NCBI RefSeq assembly: GCF_036924715.1
Contig: NZ_JAZHSB010000001.1
Location: 6,377,001 to 6,441,000, forward strand
Length of the DNA stretch: 64,000 nt
Direction of reading: 5' to 3'
DNA from: Bradyrhizobium sp. AZCC 1721
GTDB taxonomy: Bacteria; Pseudomonadota; Alphaproteobacteria; Rhizobiales; Xanthobacteraceae
The notes under the pieces were generated by a model that saw nothing but the letters and a program-made list of their open reading frames with translations, did no database searches and was not told where the DNA came from. The position numbers and the translations under genes were made by a program. Positions 24,687 to 32,702 of the stretch are shown in pieces; positions within the stretch are counted from its first letter, which is position 1, and every line of letters begins with the position of its first letter.

Positions 24687-26384
24687 ATGAGGCCTACGGT
24701 GTTTCAATTTCTCAAGAGCTCCTCGACAGACAAAGCGCTTGCCGACGCTCTCGGCCGCTCGCAGGCCGTTATCGAGTTCGCCATGGACGGCACGATTCTC
24801 ACCGCCAACAACAATTTCCTCAAAACCCTCGGCTACTCGCTCGGCGAAATCAAGGGCAAGCATCACAGCATGTTCGTCGATCCGTCGCAGCGTGACAGCG
24901 CGGCGTACCGCGACTTCTGGACAGCGCTCAAGCGCGGCGAATACCAGGCCGCCGAATACAGGCGGATCGGCAAGGGCGGTAAGGAAGTCTGGATCCAGGC
25001 GACCTACAACCCCGTGCTCGACGGCAGCGGCAAACCCTGCAAGATCGTGAAATTCGCGACCGACATCACTGCCCGCAAGATCAAGAGCATGGAGGATGCC
25101 AGCCAGGTCGCCGCGATCAACCGTACGCAGGCGGTCATTGCGTTCGAGATGGACGGCACCGTCATCACCGCCAATGACAACTTCCTGAAAGCGATGGGCT
25201 ACGCGCTCGCCGAAATCCAGGGCAAGCATCACAGCATGTTCGTCGGTCCGTCGGAGCGCGACAGCGCCGCCTACCGGCAGTTCTGGGCGGGCCTCAACCG
25301 CGGCGAAAGCCAACAGGCCGAGTACAAGCGGATCGGCAAGGGCGGGAAGGAAGTCTGGATTCTCGCCTCCTACAACCCTGTGCTCGATGAGAAGGGCAAG
25401 CCGTTCCGGGTGGTGAAATTCGCCACCGATATCACCAGCCAGAAACTTTCGACCGCCGATCTCGCCGGCCAGATTGCCGCCATCGGCAAGGCGCAGGCCG
25501 TGATCGAGTTCAAGATGGACGGTACCATCATCGGCGCCAACCAGAACTTCCTCCGGACAGTCGGTTACGCGCTGGACGAGATCCGCGGCCGGCACCACAG
25601 CATGTTCGTCGAACAGTCGGAGCGCGACAGCGCGGCCTATCGTGAATTCTGGGCGGCGCTCAACCGCGGGGAATATCAGGCGGCCGAATACAAGCGGATC
25701 GGCAAGCACGGCAAGGAGGTCTGGATCCAGGCGTCCTACAATCCGATCCTCGACCTCAACGGCAAGCCGTTCAAGGTGGTGAAATACGCCACCGACACCA
25801 CCGCGCAGGCGCTGGTCCGGATGGGCAACGAGCGCGTGCGCGGCATGATGGAATCGGTGGCGGCAGGCGCCGAGGAACTGAACGCCTCGGTCCGGGAAAT
25901 CTCCGAAGCCATGACCAAGTCGCGCGAGACGGCGGCGACCGCGGTCGGGCGGGTCGAGGCGGCCGACGCCCAGGCGCAGCGGCTGAACGAAGCGGCGCAA
26001 GCGATGAGCGGCATCGTGGAGCTGATCGGCAACATCACCGGCCAGATCAACCTCTTGGCGCTCAATGCGACGATCGAATCGGCGCGCGCCGGCGAGGCCG
26101 GACGCGGCTTTGCCGTGGTGGCTTCCGAGGTCAAGAACCTCGCCACCCAGGCCAAGCAGGCGACCGACAAGATCGGCCAGGAGATCAGCAATCTCAACGG
26201 CATCTCCGGCGACGTCGTCGGCGCGCTCGACAGCATCAAGAGTGCGATCCAGGGCGTCAGCGAATATGTCACCGCCACCGCCGCCGCAGTCGAGGAGCAG
26301 AGCACGGTGACCGGCGAGATGTCGGCCAACATGCAGCGCGCCGCCGCGGAAGCGAAGGCGATCGCGCAGCGCGCGGGCGGCTAG
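24687..26384 (+). CDS. Soluble chemoreceptor with three tandem PAS domains
   Basis: A 565-residue methyl-accepting-type protein without membrane segments. Three PAS domains repeat with an exact 122-residue period (AVIxF at 27, 149 and 271; each has a KHHSMFV or RHHSMFV turn and an EVWIxASYNPxLD strand). A signalling domain follows at about 377-565 with the conserved hairpin INLLALNATIESARAGEAGRGFAVV. It should act on a CheA/CheW array or similar from the cytoplasm; the PAS ligand (haem, flavin or other) is unknown. The ATG at 24687 lacks a strong ribosome site; a GTG at 24627 is the alternative. A hairpin follows the gene. Confidence 0.9.
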   Translation: MRPTVFQFLKSSSTDKALADALGRSQAVIEFAMDGTILTANNNFLKTLGYSLGEIKGKHHSMFVDPSQRDSAAYRDFWTALKRGEYQAAEYRRIGKGGKEVWIQATYNPVLDGSGKPCKIVKFATDITARKIKSMEDASQVAAINRTQAVIAFEMDGTVITANDNFLKAMGYALAEIQGKHHSMFVGPSERDSAAYRQFWAGLNRGESQQAEYKRIGKGGKEVWILASYNPVLDEKGKPFRVVKFATDITSQKLSTADLAGQIAAIGKAQAVIEFKMDGTIIGANQNFLRTVGYALDEIRGRHHSMFVEQSERDSAAYREFWAALNRGEYQAAEYKRIGKHGKEVWIQASYNPILDLNGKPFKVVKYATDTTAQALVRMGNERVRGMMESVAAGAEELNASVREISEAMTKSRETAATAVGRVEAADAQAQRLNEAAQAMSGIVELIGNITGQINLLALNATIESARAGEAGRGFAVVASEVKNLATQAKQATDKIGQEISNLNGISGDVVGALDSIKSAIQGVSEYVTATAAAVEEQSTVTGEMSANMQRAAAEAKAIAQRAGG

Positions 26385-26402
26385 ATGCCATCATCGAATG
26401 CG

Positions 26403-26431
26403 TCAGGTACGGGACAGCCGCCCGTACCTGA
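26403..26431 (+). terminator. Hairpin after the PAS chemoreceptor gene
   Basis: A perfect 11-bp inverted repeat (TCAGGTACGGG / CCCGTACCTGA) with a 7-base loop lies 18 bp after the stop codon and is followed by TTTGCT. Confidence 0.7.
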
Positions 26432-26548
26432 TTTGCTATGCCGGGGCTCGGCCGGCAGCGCTGAAGTCTGCATCACTGTCGCCGGGACATGCGACGGGGG
26501 CTGGGTTATAGGAGCGGGAAATCTTCTCTCTCGCAAACGGACCCGCCC

Positions 26549-27337
26549 ATGCCCCCCTCCCCGCAAAAAGTTGCTCTCGTCACCGGCGCCGCGCGCGGCA
26601 TCGGGCTTGCGACGGCGAAACGCTTTCTCGCCGAGGGCTGGCAGGTAGCGCTGCTCGACATCGAAGGCGAATTGCTGCGCGGCGCGGTCGAAGGCCTCGC
26701 CGACCCCGACAATACGCTGGCGCTGCATTGCGACGTCTCCGACGGCAAGGCGGTGGCGAACGCCGTGGCGGCGGTGAGCGAGCGTTTCGGCCGGCTCGAC
26801 GCGCTGGTCAACAATGCCGGGATCGCGGTGTTCGCGCCGCTGCTCGACACCTCGGATGACGACTGGAACCGCATCCTGCAGGTCAACCTCACCGGCCCAT
26901 TCCTGTGCACCAAGGCGGCGACGTCCTTGATGCGCGAACATGGCGGCGGCGCGATCGTCAACGTCACGTCGATCTCGGCAGTGCGCGCCTCCACGCTGCG
27001 CTCGGCCTACGGCACCAGCAAGGCGGGGCTCGCGCATCTGACAAAGCAGCTAGCCGTGGAACTCGCTTCACTCGGCATTCGCGTCAACGCCGTAGCGCCC
27101 GGCCCGGTCGAGACCGCGATGGCAAAGCAGGTCCACACGCCGGAAATCCGCGCCGACTATCACGACGCCATTCCGCTCAACCGCTATGGCCTCGAAGAGG
27201 AACTGGCGGAAGCGATCTTCTTCCTGTGTAGCGATCGCGCAAGCTACATCACCGGGCAGATCCTCGCCGTCGATGGCGGTTTTGATGCTGCCGGCATCGG
27301 TCTGCCGACGCTGCGCGGTCAGCGGCGGAACGGGTAG
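26549..27337 (+). CDS. Short-chain dehydrogenase/reductase
   Basis: A 262-residue classical SDR. The cofactor loop is TGAARGIG (12-19), NNAG lies near residue 90, and the catalytic Ser lies in VNVTSISAVR, with the YGTSK pair following. The C-terminal VDGGFDAAG is also typical. The Asp at the end of the second strand (LLDIEGE) favours NAD over NADP. I chose MPPSPQK at 26549; upstream frame extension lacks coding features. The substrate is not readable. Confidence 0.9.
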   Translation: MPPSPQKVALVTGAARGIGLATAKRFLAEGWQVALLDIEGELLRGAVEGLADPDNTLALHCDVSDGKAVANAVAAVSERFGRLDALVNNAGIAVFAPLLDTSDDDWNRILQVNLTGPFLCTKAATSLMREHGGGAIVNVTSISAVRASTLRSAYGTSKAGLAHLTKQLAVELASLGIRVNAVAPGPVETAMAKQVHTPEIRADYHDAIPLNRYGLEEELAEAIFFLCSDRASYITGQILAVDGGFDAAGIGLPTLRGQRRNG

Positions 27338-27369
27338 TTCCTCAGTGGCTGTGTTGCTTGGAGTGCGGA

Positions 27370-27570
27370 TCAGAGCCCAGTACGAATGACCTTGGCTGGC
27401 GGCCCATCATTGCTGGATCGAGGCGGCAGATCATTGTTCAGCGCGCCGCGATGCAGCAACACCGTCCTTTCCAGTGGAACATCCGCTCGCATACTCGGCG
27501 TTCCCAGTGCGAACGCCGTCACGAGCAATAAAATGCCCGCACAGATAATGCTGAGAAAAAAATGATCCAT
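27370..27570 (-). CDS. Small single-pass membrane protein, unknown
   Basis: A 66-residue product: MDHFFLSIICAGILLLVTAF is one membrane segment or signal anchor, followed by a polar Arg/Pro/Asn-rich tail. The open frame continues upstream to 27816 but that part looks non-coding (Arg-rich, no ribosome site), so I start at the ATG at 27570. No family is recognised. Confidence is limited by size and a weak start site. Confidence 0.45.
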   Translation of the reverse strand: MDHFFLSIICAGILLLVTAFALGTPSMRADVPLERTVLLHRGALNNDLPPRSSNDGPPAKVIRTGL

Positions 27571-27863
27571 GCGGTCCACAACGAAGGGCTGCACAGTTCG
27601 TTCCGCTGGGCTGCGCGGCAATTTCGATAAGCAGCGCTGCGCTTCTCGGCGACCGTAAGCTCGGTTCCGCGTGGCTCGTGAAGCTACGGTGGACACCGCC
27701 GCCTTGCTACCATGGATCCTGCTGGCGCGCGCCGCACTCACCTGCCACGCCGGGGATGGCAACCTTACCGGGCCCGGGGGTCTCCGACGCGGACGCTTGA
27801 CCAAACCTTGCCACATGTCCCAGCGTAACTGGGCCGGGGGCAGTGCTGACGGAGGAGCTGCAC

Positions 27864-28301
27864 ATGGGAATGGCGGTCATCAAGCTCATCGTTGTCGCCG
27901 CCGCGCTGTTGGCGGCAATCATGCCGGTGCGGGCCGAGATTCGCATTCTCGCCAGTCCCGGCGGACAGGTCGGGCCGTTTCTCGAACTGTTCGATCGCGT
28001 GCGCGAGACCGGGGAGCGGGTGGTGATCGACGGGCCATGCCTGTCCGCCTGCACGCTGGTGCTGATGACGGTGCCGGCCGAGCGCATCTGCGTGACCCGC
28101 CGCGCGGTGCTTGGATTCCACGCCGCGCGCTCGATCGACGGCCGCGGCCGGATCTATGCCGAGCCGGAAGCCTCGCGCGCGGTGCAGGCAGCCTATCCCG
28201 ACCAGGTGCGGGATTGGATCAGCCGGCACGGTGGACTGACGTCGCGGATGTTGCTGCTGCGCGGGCGTGACCTGGCGGCGATCTATCCAAGGTGCAGATA
28301 G
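27864..28301 (+). CDS. Secreted ClpP-like protein
   Basis: A 145-residue exported protein. The signal peptide ends near MPVRAE. ASPGGQVGPFLELFDRVRETG then GPCLSACTLVLMTVP echoes the ClpP/crotonase-type core in which a Ser in SACT would be the nucleophile; a Cys pair (GPCLSAC) is present. A short ending has GLTSRMLLLRG. GGAGGAG precedes the ATG at 27864. These occur widely as hypothetical proteins; proteolytic activity is an inference from the fold pattern. Confidence 0.65.
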   Translation: MGMAVIKLIVVAAALLAAIMPVRAEIRILASPGGQVGPFLELFDRVRETGERVVIDGPCLSACTLVLMTVPAERICVTRRAVLGFHAARSIDGRGRIYAEPEASRAVQAAYPDQVRDWISRHGGLTSRMLLLRGRDLAAIYPRCR

Positions 28302-28314
28302 GATTCGTCCCTGT

Positions 28315-28403
28315 GTAGGGTGGGCTAAGGCGCACTTCGCGCCGTGCCCACCATCTTCCTTGTGGCGCGAATGGTGGGCACCCTGACGCTTTGCCCACCC
28401 TAC
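28315..28403. repeat. Inverted repeat element after the ClpP-like gene
   Basis: The outer arms GTAGGGTGGGC / GCCCACCCTAC enclose inner arms GTGCCCACCAT / ATGGTGGGCAC, giving a long nested hairpin of about 89 bp. It is placed between two converging genes and could end both transcripts. Confidence 0.65.
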
Positions 28404-28416
28404 GGCGCCAACGAAT

Positions 28417-28830
28417 CTACATATCTTCCTTGGGGCAGTTCACCATCCAGGGAATGCCGAACTTGTCGACGCACATGCCGAAGCCGTTGGAGAAGAAGGT
28501 CTTGCCGAACGGCATCCTGATCGTGCCGCCCGCGGCGAGCGCATTGAAGCGGCGTTCGGCGTCGGCGGGATCTTCGACCTGCAGCGCAACCGACATGCCC
28601 TGCGGCTGATGGTAATCGCCGGGCGTCGCGTCGGAGGCCATCAGCACTTCGCCGTCGATGGTGATGCGGGCATGCATGATCTTGGTTTTCCAGTCCGCTG
28701 GGACCGGCATGTCGGCGGGCCCCTCGCCATACGGCATCTTCGCTTCTATCTGGGCGCCCAATACCTTCTGATAATAGTTCAGCGCTTCCTCGCAATTACC
28801 GTTGTAGAACAGATAGGGATTGACCTGCAT
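28417..28830 (-). CDS. VOC/PhnB-like protein
   Basis: A 137-residue vicinal-oxygen-chelate fold protein of the PhnB/3-demethylubiquinone-methyltransferase-like type. NPYLFYNGNCEEALNYYQKVLGA is the first beta-alpha unit, and MPFGKTFFSNGFGMCVDKFGIPWMVN is the typical closing unit. Family members are often encoded with DGPF proteins and ECF sigma factors. AAGGAGG precedes the ATG. I find no copy of the shared ECF promoter directly upstream. Confidence 0.87.
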   Translation of the reverse strand: MQVNPYLFYNGNCEEALNYYQKVLGAQIEAKMPYGEGPADMPVPADWKTKIMHARITIDGEVLMASDATPGDYHQPQGMSVALQVEDPADAERRFNALAAGGTIRMPFGKTFFSNGFGMCVDKFGIPWMVNCPKEDM

Positions 28831-28874
28831 GTGGGCCTCCTTGGGTTGTCGACCAGTCCTGATGTCGGTGGCGC

Positions 28875-28977
28875 TCCCCGGACGCGGTGCAGCGCGTTAG
28901 CGATGCTGTTCCGGGGTCCATCAATTGGGTCCCGGCGCTGCAGCGCACCACGTCGCGGTGCGCCGCGTCCGGGACAC
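28875..28977. repeat. Family B palindromic repeat, copy 1
   Basis: Blocks CCCCGGACGCGGTGCAGC and GCGCCGCGTCCGGGACACG form inverted ends around internal CCGGGGTCC / GGGTCCCGG. Related copies lie at 35306-35453 and 54297-54410. Confidence 0.6.
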
Positions 28978-28991
28978 GAGCACGGCAACAC

Positions 28992-29528
28992 TCATTTCTC
29001 GGTGAGCGTTTTCAGATTGGCGAGACCGGCTTCGAAATCCCTGCCGATCATGCGATCCAGGTTCATGAACACCTGGATCAGCCTGGACATGAAGTTCGCC
29101 GGACCATGCATCAGCCATGTGACATGGGTGCCATCGCCCTGCGGCAGCATTGTGAACTCGGCGGTGTTGTGACCTTCGAACGGCTTGAAGAAATCGAGCT
29201 TGATGACGATTTTCGACGGCGCCAGGGTTTCGAGAATTTCCATGCGGCCGGAACCGACATTCTTGTCGCCGTCCCAGGCATAGACGGCACCCTTGCCGCG
29301 CTCCGCACCGCTATAGGTGCGCTTCATCGCCGGGTCCTTCTCCTCGTAGGGCGACCAGTTCCGCCACTGCTGAAAGTCGGAGATCAGCGGAAATATCCTT
29401 TCCGCCGGCGCCTTGATGCTGATCGCGCGCTGTACCCGTAACGTATTCGGCTTGGTCGCGGCGAGAATGAGCACGATGGCGACGGCAATCGCCAATATGG
29501 CGGCGATAACGGTAATGACTTCCAGCAT
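28992..29528 (-). CDS. SRPBCC-family protein with membrane anchor
   Basis: A 178-residue protein: an N-terminal membrane segment (ITVIAAILAIAVAIVLILA, about 4-22) then a START/polyketide-cyclase-like domain (SIKAPAERIFPLISDFQQWRNWSPYEEKDP, then a final helix MIGRDFEAGLANLKTL). Such folds bind hydrophobic ligands. The ATG at 29528 has CGGAG upstream. It follows the DoxX-like gene by 32 bp and should share its transcript and its ECF-type promoter. Confidence 0.85.
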   Translation of the reverse strand: MLEVITVIAAILAIAVAIVLILAATKPNTLRVQRAISIKAPAERIFPLISDFQQWRNWSPYEEKDPAMKRTYSGAERGKGAVYAWDGDKNVGSGRMEILETLAPSKIVIKLDFFKPFEGHNTAEFTMLPQGDGTHVTWLMHGPANFMSRLIQVFMNLDRMIGRDFEAGLANLKTLTEK

Positions 29529-29560
29529 GTCGAGCTCCGTGAACAATCGGTTGAAGCTAA

Positions 29561-29974
29561 TCAGCGGCGAAGGGGGATCAAGCTGCGCAGGTTCTTGTCG
29601 CGCAGCCACAGCCCGCCCCACAGCATCAGGCCGAGATAGAGCCCGAACAGCGTGTGCGTAAGCAGGGGGCTATCGATCCGTACATGCGAAGCGATCGCGC
29701 CGCCGAGATAGCCGGTGAGCAGGATCGCCCCTAGGATCGAGGTCGGCGGAATAGCGTAGAGCACGGTGCAGACGATGGTGATGGCGCCGAGGCCGCGCAT
29801 CAGCGCGTCGCTCGAACCGTAACCCATTCGGTCCATGGTTTCGGTAACGACCGGCCACGGCACCAGCTTGATGGCGCCGTCGATCAGAAGGAACAGGATG
29901 ACGAGGCCGGAGAGAATGCGGCCCGTCCAGCGGGCCGGGTTTGAGACAGGCGCGGTCTCGGCGATGACGGTCAT
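29561..29974 (-). CDS. DoxX-like membrane protein
   Basis: A 137-residue protein with four predicted membrane helices (about 20-40, 58-78, 82-100, 105-125), including ILSGLVILFLLIDGAIKL and a GAILLTGYLGGAIASH segment with the conserved His typical of DoxX_2 proteins. It is the first gene of a two-gene operon with an SRPBCC protein. An exact ECF-type promoter lies 40 bases upstream. Confidence 0.85.
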   Translation of the reverse strand: MTVIAETAPVSNPARWTGRILSGLVILFLLIDGAIKLVPWPVVTETMDRMGYGSSDALMRGLGAITIVCTVLYAIPPTSILGAILLTGYLGGAIASHVRIDSPLLTHTLFGLYLGLMLWGGLWLRDKNLRSLIPLRR

Positions 29975-30013
29975 GATCGGTCCCCGTTGTCTTCAATGGC
30001 TGCTCGGATTCAA

Positions 30014-30040
30014 GACGAACAGGGGGAGCGGAAACCGACA
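30014..30040 (-). promoter_or_regulatory. Shared ECF-type promoter, DoxX-SRPBCC operon
   Basis: On the minus strand this reads TGTCGG-N14-GTTCGTC, identical in blocks and spacing to the site upstream of the YCII-sigma operon at 32307-32333. Both transcripts also share an AAGACAACGG leader block. Confidence 0.7.
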
Positions 30041-30069
30041 GGGTGAGCGAAATTTTTTGCGGCGGCCCG

Positions 30070-30211
30070 CTTCTTCCCTTCTCCCCTTGCGGGAGAAGGT
30101 GGCTCGCTGGCGCGCAGCGACAGCGAGACGGATGAGGGGTCTGTTTCCGCGGAGAGAACCCCTCATCCGGCGCTTCGCGCCACCTTCTCCCACAAGGGGA
30201 GAAGGAAGAAG
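30070..30211. repeat. Nested inverted repeat element
   Basis: The outer arms CTTCTTCC(C)TTCTCCCCTT / AAGGGGAGAAGGAAGAAG enclose GGATGAGGGGT / ACCCCTCATCC, forming a 142-bp nested palindrome. It is a type found between genes in many Rhizobiales genomes. Confidence 0.65.
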
Positions 30212-30260
30212 CACGCAGACGAAACTTCCAGACAGAAATACGGACTCTGATCTCGGACAG

Positions 30261-30563
30261 CTAGCGTTCCCGGCTTCGGTACATTCCTATTGCGGTGCCA
30301 AGTATTGAGCCAATGCAAAGCGGTGCGCCGAGCAAGATCATCGGCCAAAACAAGTAGCCCAACAGCATTGTGAAGAACCCTTTGCCCAGAATCTCGGGGC
30401 TCCATGCAAGAATGGCGAAGACTACACCAAACACACCGATAAGAACGCCGGCGAAGCCAATCTTGATCAACGACGTAGAACGTGGATCTCGCAGCGAGAA
30501 ATGATAGGAGCCCCAGGCAGCAATAGCTGCCGGAATCGTCAACGCCAGGATAAACATCATCAT
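30261..30563 (-). CDS. Small membrane protein, unknown
   Basis: A 100-residue protein with three likely membrane helices (about 2-20, 33-53, 64-90), joined by a polar SLRDPRSTS loop and ending in a basic MYRSRER tail. I recognise no family. It lies on the same strand as the sigma factor gene, 78 bp beyond its stop, and an AATTGTT/AACAATT palindrome lies in between. Its composition is slightly less GC-rich than its neighbours. Confidence 0.55.
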   Translation of the reverse strand: MMMFILALTIPAAIAAWGSYHFSLRDPRSTSLIKIGFAGVLIGVFGVVFAILAWSPEILGKGFFTMLLGYLFWPMILLGAPLCIGSILGTAIGMYRSRER

Positions 30564-30604
30564 GTCGATCGGCCCGCCGATGAGGGTTGGACGCTTCCAG
30601 GAGT

Positions 30605-30626
30605 AATTGTTGAACCGTTAACAATT
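30605..30626. promoter_or_regulatory. AT-rich palindrome between sigma gene and small membrane protein gene
   Basis: AATTGTT and AACAATT arms of 7 bp enclose an 8-base spacer GAACCGTT. It could be an operator for the downstream gene or a weak terminator; no U-tract follows. Confidence 0.3.
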
Positions 30627-30641
30627 CCCCGGAGGAATGCC

Positions 30642-31913
30642 CTACTTCCCTGCCTTTTTGCCGCGGGGCTGGCTGTCGCGCTGCAGGCGGTCGAGGTGCA
30701 TGCGGATGTGGGCGGCTTCGGCCGAGGTGTTGGCGAGCGCAATGGCGCGGTCGAAGGCCACGCGGGCCTCGTCGTTGCGGCCGAGCTGCATCAGGAAGGC
30801 GCCGCGCACGCCGAAGAAATGAAAATAGTTCGACAGCCGCGCCGCTAAGGGCTCGATCATGTCGAGCGCGGCTTCCGGCCCTTTCACCTTGGACACCGCG
30901 ACCGCACGGTTCAAGGTCACCACCGGCGACGGCTGCATGATCTCCAGCGCGCCATAGAGCAGGTCGATCTGGGTCCAGTCGGTATCCTCGGGCTTCTCGG
31001 CGCGGGCATGCAGGGCGGCGATCGCGGCCTGGACCTGATAGGGGCCACTGCGGCGATGGCGCATCGCCTTGTCGATCAGCGCCAGCCCCTCGGCGATCAG
31101 AGCCTTGTTCCATTTCGAACGGTCCTGGTCGTCGAGCAGGATCACGGCGCCATCGGCATCGAACCGCGCATCAGCCCGCGCATGCTGCAGCAGCAACAGC
31201 GCGGTCAACCCCATGATCTCGGGCTCGCTCTGGAACAGCCGCAGCAGCAGCCGCGCCAGGCGAATGGCCTCTTCGCACAAGGGCGCGCGAATCTCGGCGG
31301 TGTCGCCAGAGGCCGAGTAGCCCTCGTTGAAAATCAGGTAGATCATGGCGGCGACGGAAGCGAGGCGCTCGGAGCGCTCCGCTGCGCCCGGCGCTTCGAA
31401 CGGCACGTTGGCATCGGCGACGCGCGCCTTCGCGCGGGTGATGCGCTGCTCCATCGCAGCTTCCGAGACCAGGAAGGCGCGCGCGATCTGTTTGACCGAG
31501 AGACCCGAGACGATGCGCAGCGCGAGCGCGATCTGCTGCGTCGCCGGCAGGTCCGGATGGCAACAGATGAACAACAGCCGCAGGATGTCGTCGCGGTAAT
31601 GCGAGCCGTCGAGCCGCTCGGCAAGCTCCTCCTCGGCGTCGTCGAGGTCGGAGATCGCCTCATCCTCGGGCAGCGCCGTCTGCTTCTTGCCGCGCCTGAT
31701 GTCGTCGATCGCGACATTGCGCCCGACCATGATCAGCCACGCCGCCGGATCGCGCGGCGGGCCGTTTTGCGGCCAGCTCTTCAGCGCGCGCAGGCAGGCG
31801 TTCTGAAAAGCTTCCTCGGCGGTATCGAGGTTACGGAAATAGCGCAGCAGCGCGCCGACCGCCTGGGGGCGAGCCGAAGTCAGTGCGGCATCGATCCAGG
31901 CAGTATCGGTCAT
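30642..31913 (-). CDS. ECF sigma factor, DGPF-linked (ECF42-like), with C-terminal TPR-type extension
   Basis: A 423-residue RNA polymerase sigma factor. Region 2 lies at about 10-75 (NLDTAEEAFQNACLRALKSWP, AAWLIMVGRNVAIDDIRR). Region 4 lies at about 110-165 (LALRIVSGLSVKQIARAFLVSEAAMEQRITRAK). A long helical extension follows: a DUF6596-type part with IYLIFNEGYSAS, then TPR-like repeats to 415. This extension and the ATGA overlap with an upstream YCII gene mark the ECF42 group, which has no classical anti-sigma factor. An exact copy of the promoter shared with other units lies before the operon, so it probably drives its own transcription. Confidence 0.9.
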   Translation of the reverse strand: MTDTAWIDAALTSARPQAVGALLRYFRNLDTAEEAFQNACLRALKSWPQNGPPRDPAAWLIMVGRNVAIDDIRRGKKQTALPEDEAISDLDDAEEELAERLDGSHYRDDILRLLFICCHPDLPATQQIALALRIVSGLSVKQIARAFLVSEAAMEQRITRAKARVADANVPFEAPGAAERSERLASVAAMIYLIFNEGYSASGDTAEIRAPLCEEAIRLARLLLRLFQSEPEIMGLTALLLLQHARADARFDADGAVILLDDQDRSKWNKALIAEGLALIDKAMRHRRSGPYQVQAAIAALHARAEKPEDTDWTQIDLLYGALEIMQPSPVVTLNRAVAVSKVKGPEAALDMIEPLAARLSNYFHFFGVRGAFLMQLGRNDEARVAFDRAIALANTSAEAAHIRMHLDRLQRDSQPRGKKAGK

Positions 31914-32278
31914 GGCTGCACGCTCCCCGCCGTGAAGTGGCCGACGGGACGGATCTCGTAGGCGCCGCCGGGATTGGCCGCGCCGAGATCTCGGGCGACG
32001 CCGAGCGCCTCGTCGAGGTCCTTGCAGTCGACGAGATAGAAGCCGAGCAACTGTTCCTTGGTTTCGGCATAGGGGCCGTCCAGCACCAGCGGCGGATCGT
32101 CCTTGCGCAGCGTGGTCGCCGCCGTGGTCGGCAACAGACGCGCGACCGGGCCGAGCCGGCCCTGTTTGGTCAATTTGTCCTGCACAACGGACAATTTCTT
32201 CATGACCGCGGCGTCCTGTTCCTTGGTCCAGGAACCGACGGTGTCTTCATCGTGATAGCAAAGAATGGCGTACAGCAT
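31910..32278 (-). CDS. YCII/DGPF-family protein paired with the sigma factor
   Basis: A 122-residue protein starting MLYAILCYHDEDTVGSW. The DGPF box appears as VLDGPYAETKEQLLGFYLVD. The stop codon overlaps the sigma factor start (ATGA), a mark of translational coupling. A TTG start at 32287 is possible; I use the ATG at 32278 because family members begin this way. By association it is likely both a target and a functional partner of the sigma factor, but its chemistry is unknown. Confidence 0.88.
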   Translation of the reverse strand: MLYAILCYHDEDTVGSWTKEQDAAVMKKLSVVQDKLTKQGRLGPVARLLPTTAATTLRKDDPPLVLDGPYAETKEQLLGFYLVDCKDLDEALGVARDLGAANPGGAYEIRPVGHFTAGSVQP

Positions 32279-32306
32279 GAGGCTCAAGCATCTCCGTTGT
32301 CTTGAT

Positions 32307-32333
32307 GACGAACGATTATGCCCGGAGCCGACA
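32307..32333 (-). promoter_or_regulatory. Shared ECF-type promoter, YCII-sigma operon
   Basis: On the minus strand this reads TGTCGG-N14-GTTCGTC, 28 bases before the YCII ATG. The core agrees with the ECF42 promoter as I recall it from Streptomyces (TGTCGA in -35, CG(A/T)C in -10). It predicts autoregulation. Confidence 0.7.
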
Positions 32334-32371
32334 GGCGCGTCGAAGAAATTTTGAAAATGCCCTGCCTGCCG

Positions 32372-32488
32372 TCAGGGACCTACAATCGGCGGCGGTGGTG
32401 GATTGAAATGCCTGTAGGCATGAATGGCCGCCTTGGAACAAAGGCTGCACACACCGAGAATGAGAACGATGCACCTGAGCGTTTTCAT
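32372..32488 (-). CDS. Tiny exported or membrane peptide ORF (38 aa)
   Basis: MKTLRCIVLILGVCSLCSK is a signal-like or membrane start, then AAIHAYRHFN and a Pro-rich end (PPPPPIVGP). The start codon overlaps the stop of the next ORF upstream (ATGA), suggesting coupled translation. It has no recognised family; coding status is uncertain because of its size. Confidence 0.35.
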   Translation of the reverse strand: MKTLRCIVLILGVCSLCSKAAIHAYRHFNPPPPPIVGP

Positions 32489-32604
32489 CCGACGGCCCCG
32501 ACTCTGGCTGGCCCACAGTCGCGGTAATTGTTCTGGCTGGCGAGCGCCAGCCGGACCATCACCGCCACGATGACGAGTTTGCGGATCACCAGCAGATTGG
32601 GCAT
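32485..32604 (-). CDS. Tiny hydrophobic peptide ORF (39 aa)
   Basis: MPNLLVIRKLVIVAVMVRLALASQ is a hydrophobic segment followed by a short polar end (NNYRDCGPARVGAVG). GGGAG lies 8 bases before the ATG. It overlaps the following 38-codon ORF by ATGA. Coding status is uncertain. Confidence 0.35.
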   Translation of the reverse strand: MPNLLVIRKLVIVAVMVRLALASQNNYRDCGPARVGAVG

Positions 32605-32702
32605 GCAAGGTCTCCCTTGTCGGATGAAAGGAGGCTAGAGAAGCACCTCGGTCCGCGATGTGAGGCGGGTCACGCCGGGTTGGCGACGCGAAAGGAATGG
32701 CA

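Noticed and set aside
28855..28880. Plus-strand TGTCGA and TGTCGG blocks upstream of the VOC gene as another ECF site
   Set aside because: They point away from the VOC gene, and no TCGTC block lies at the right distance.
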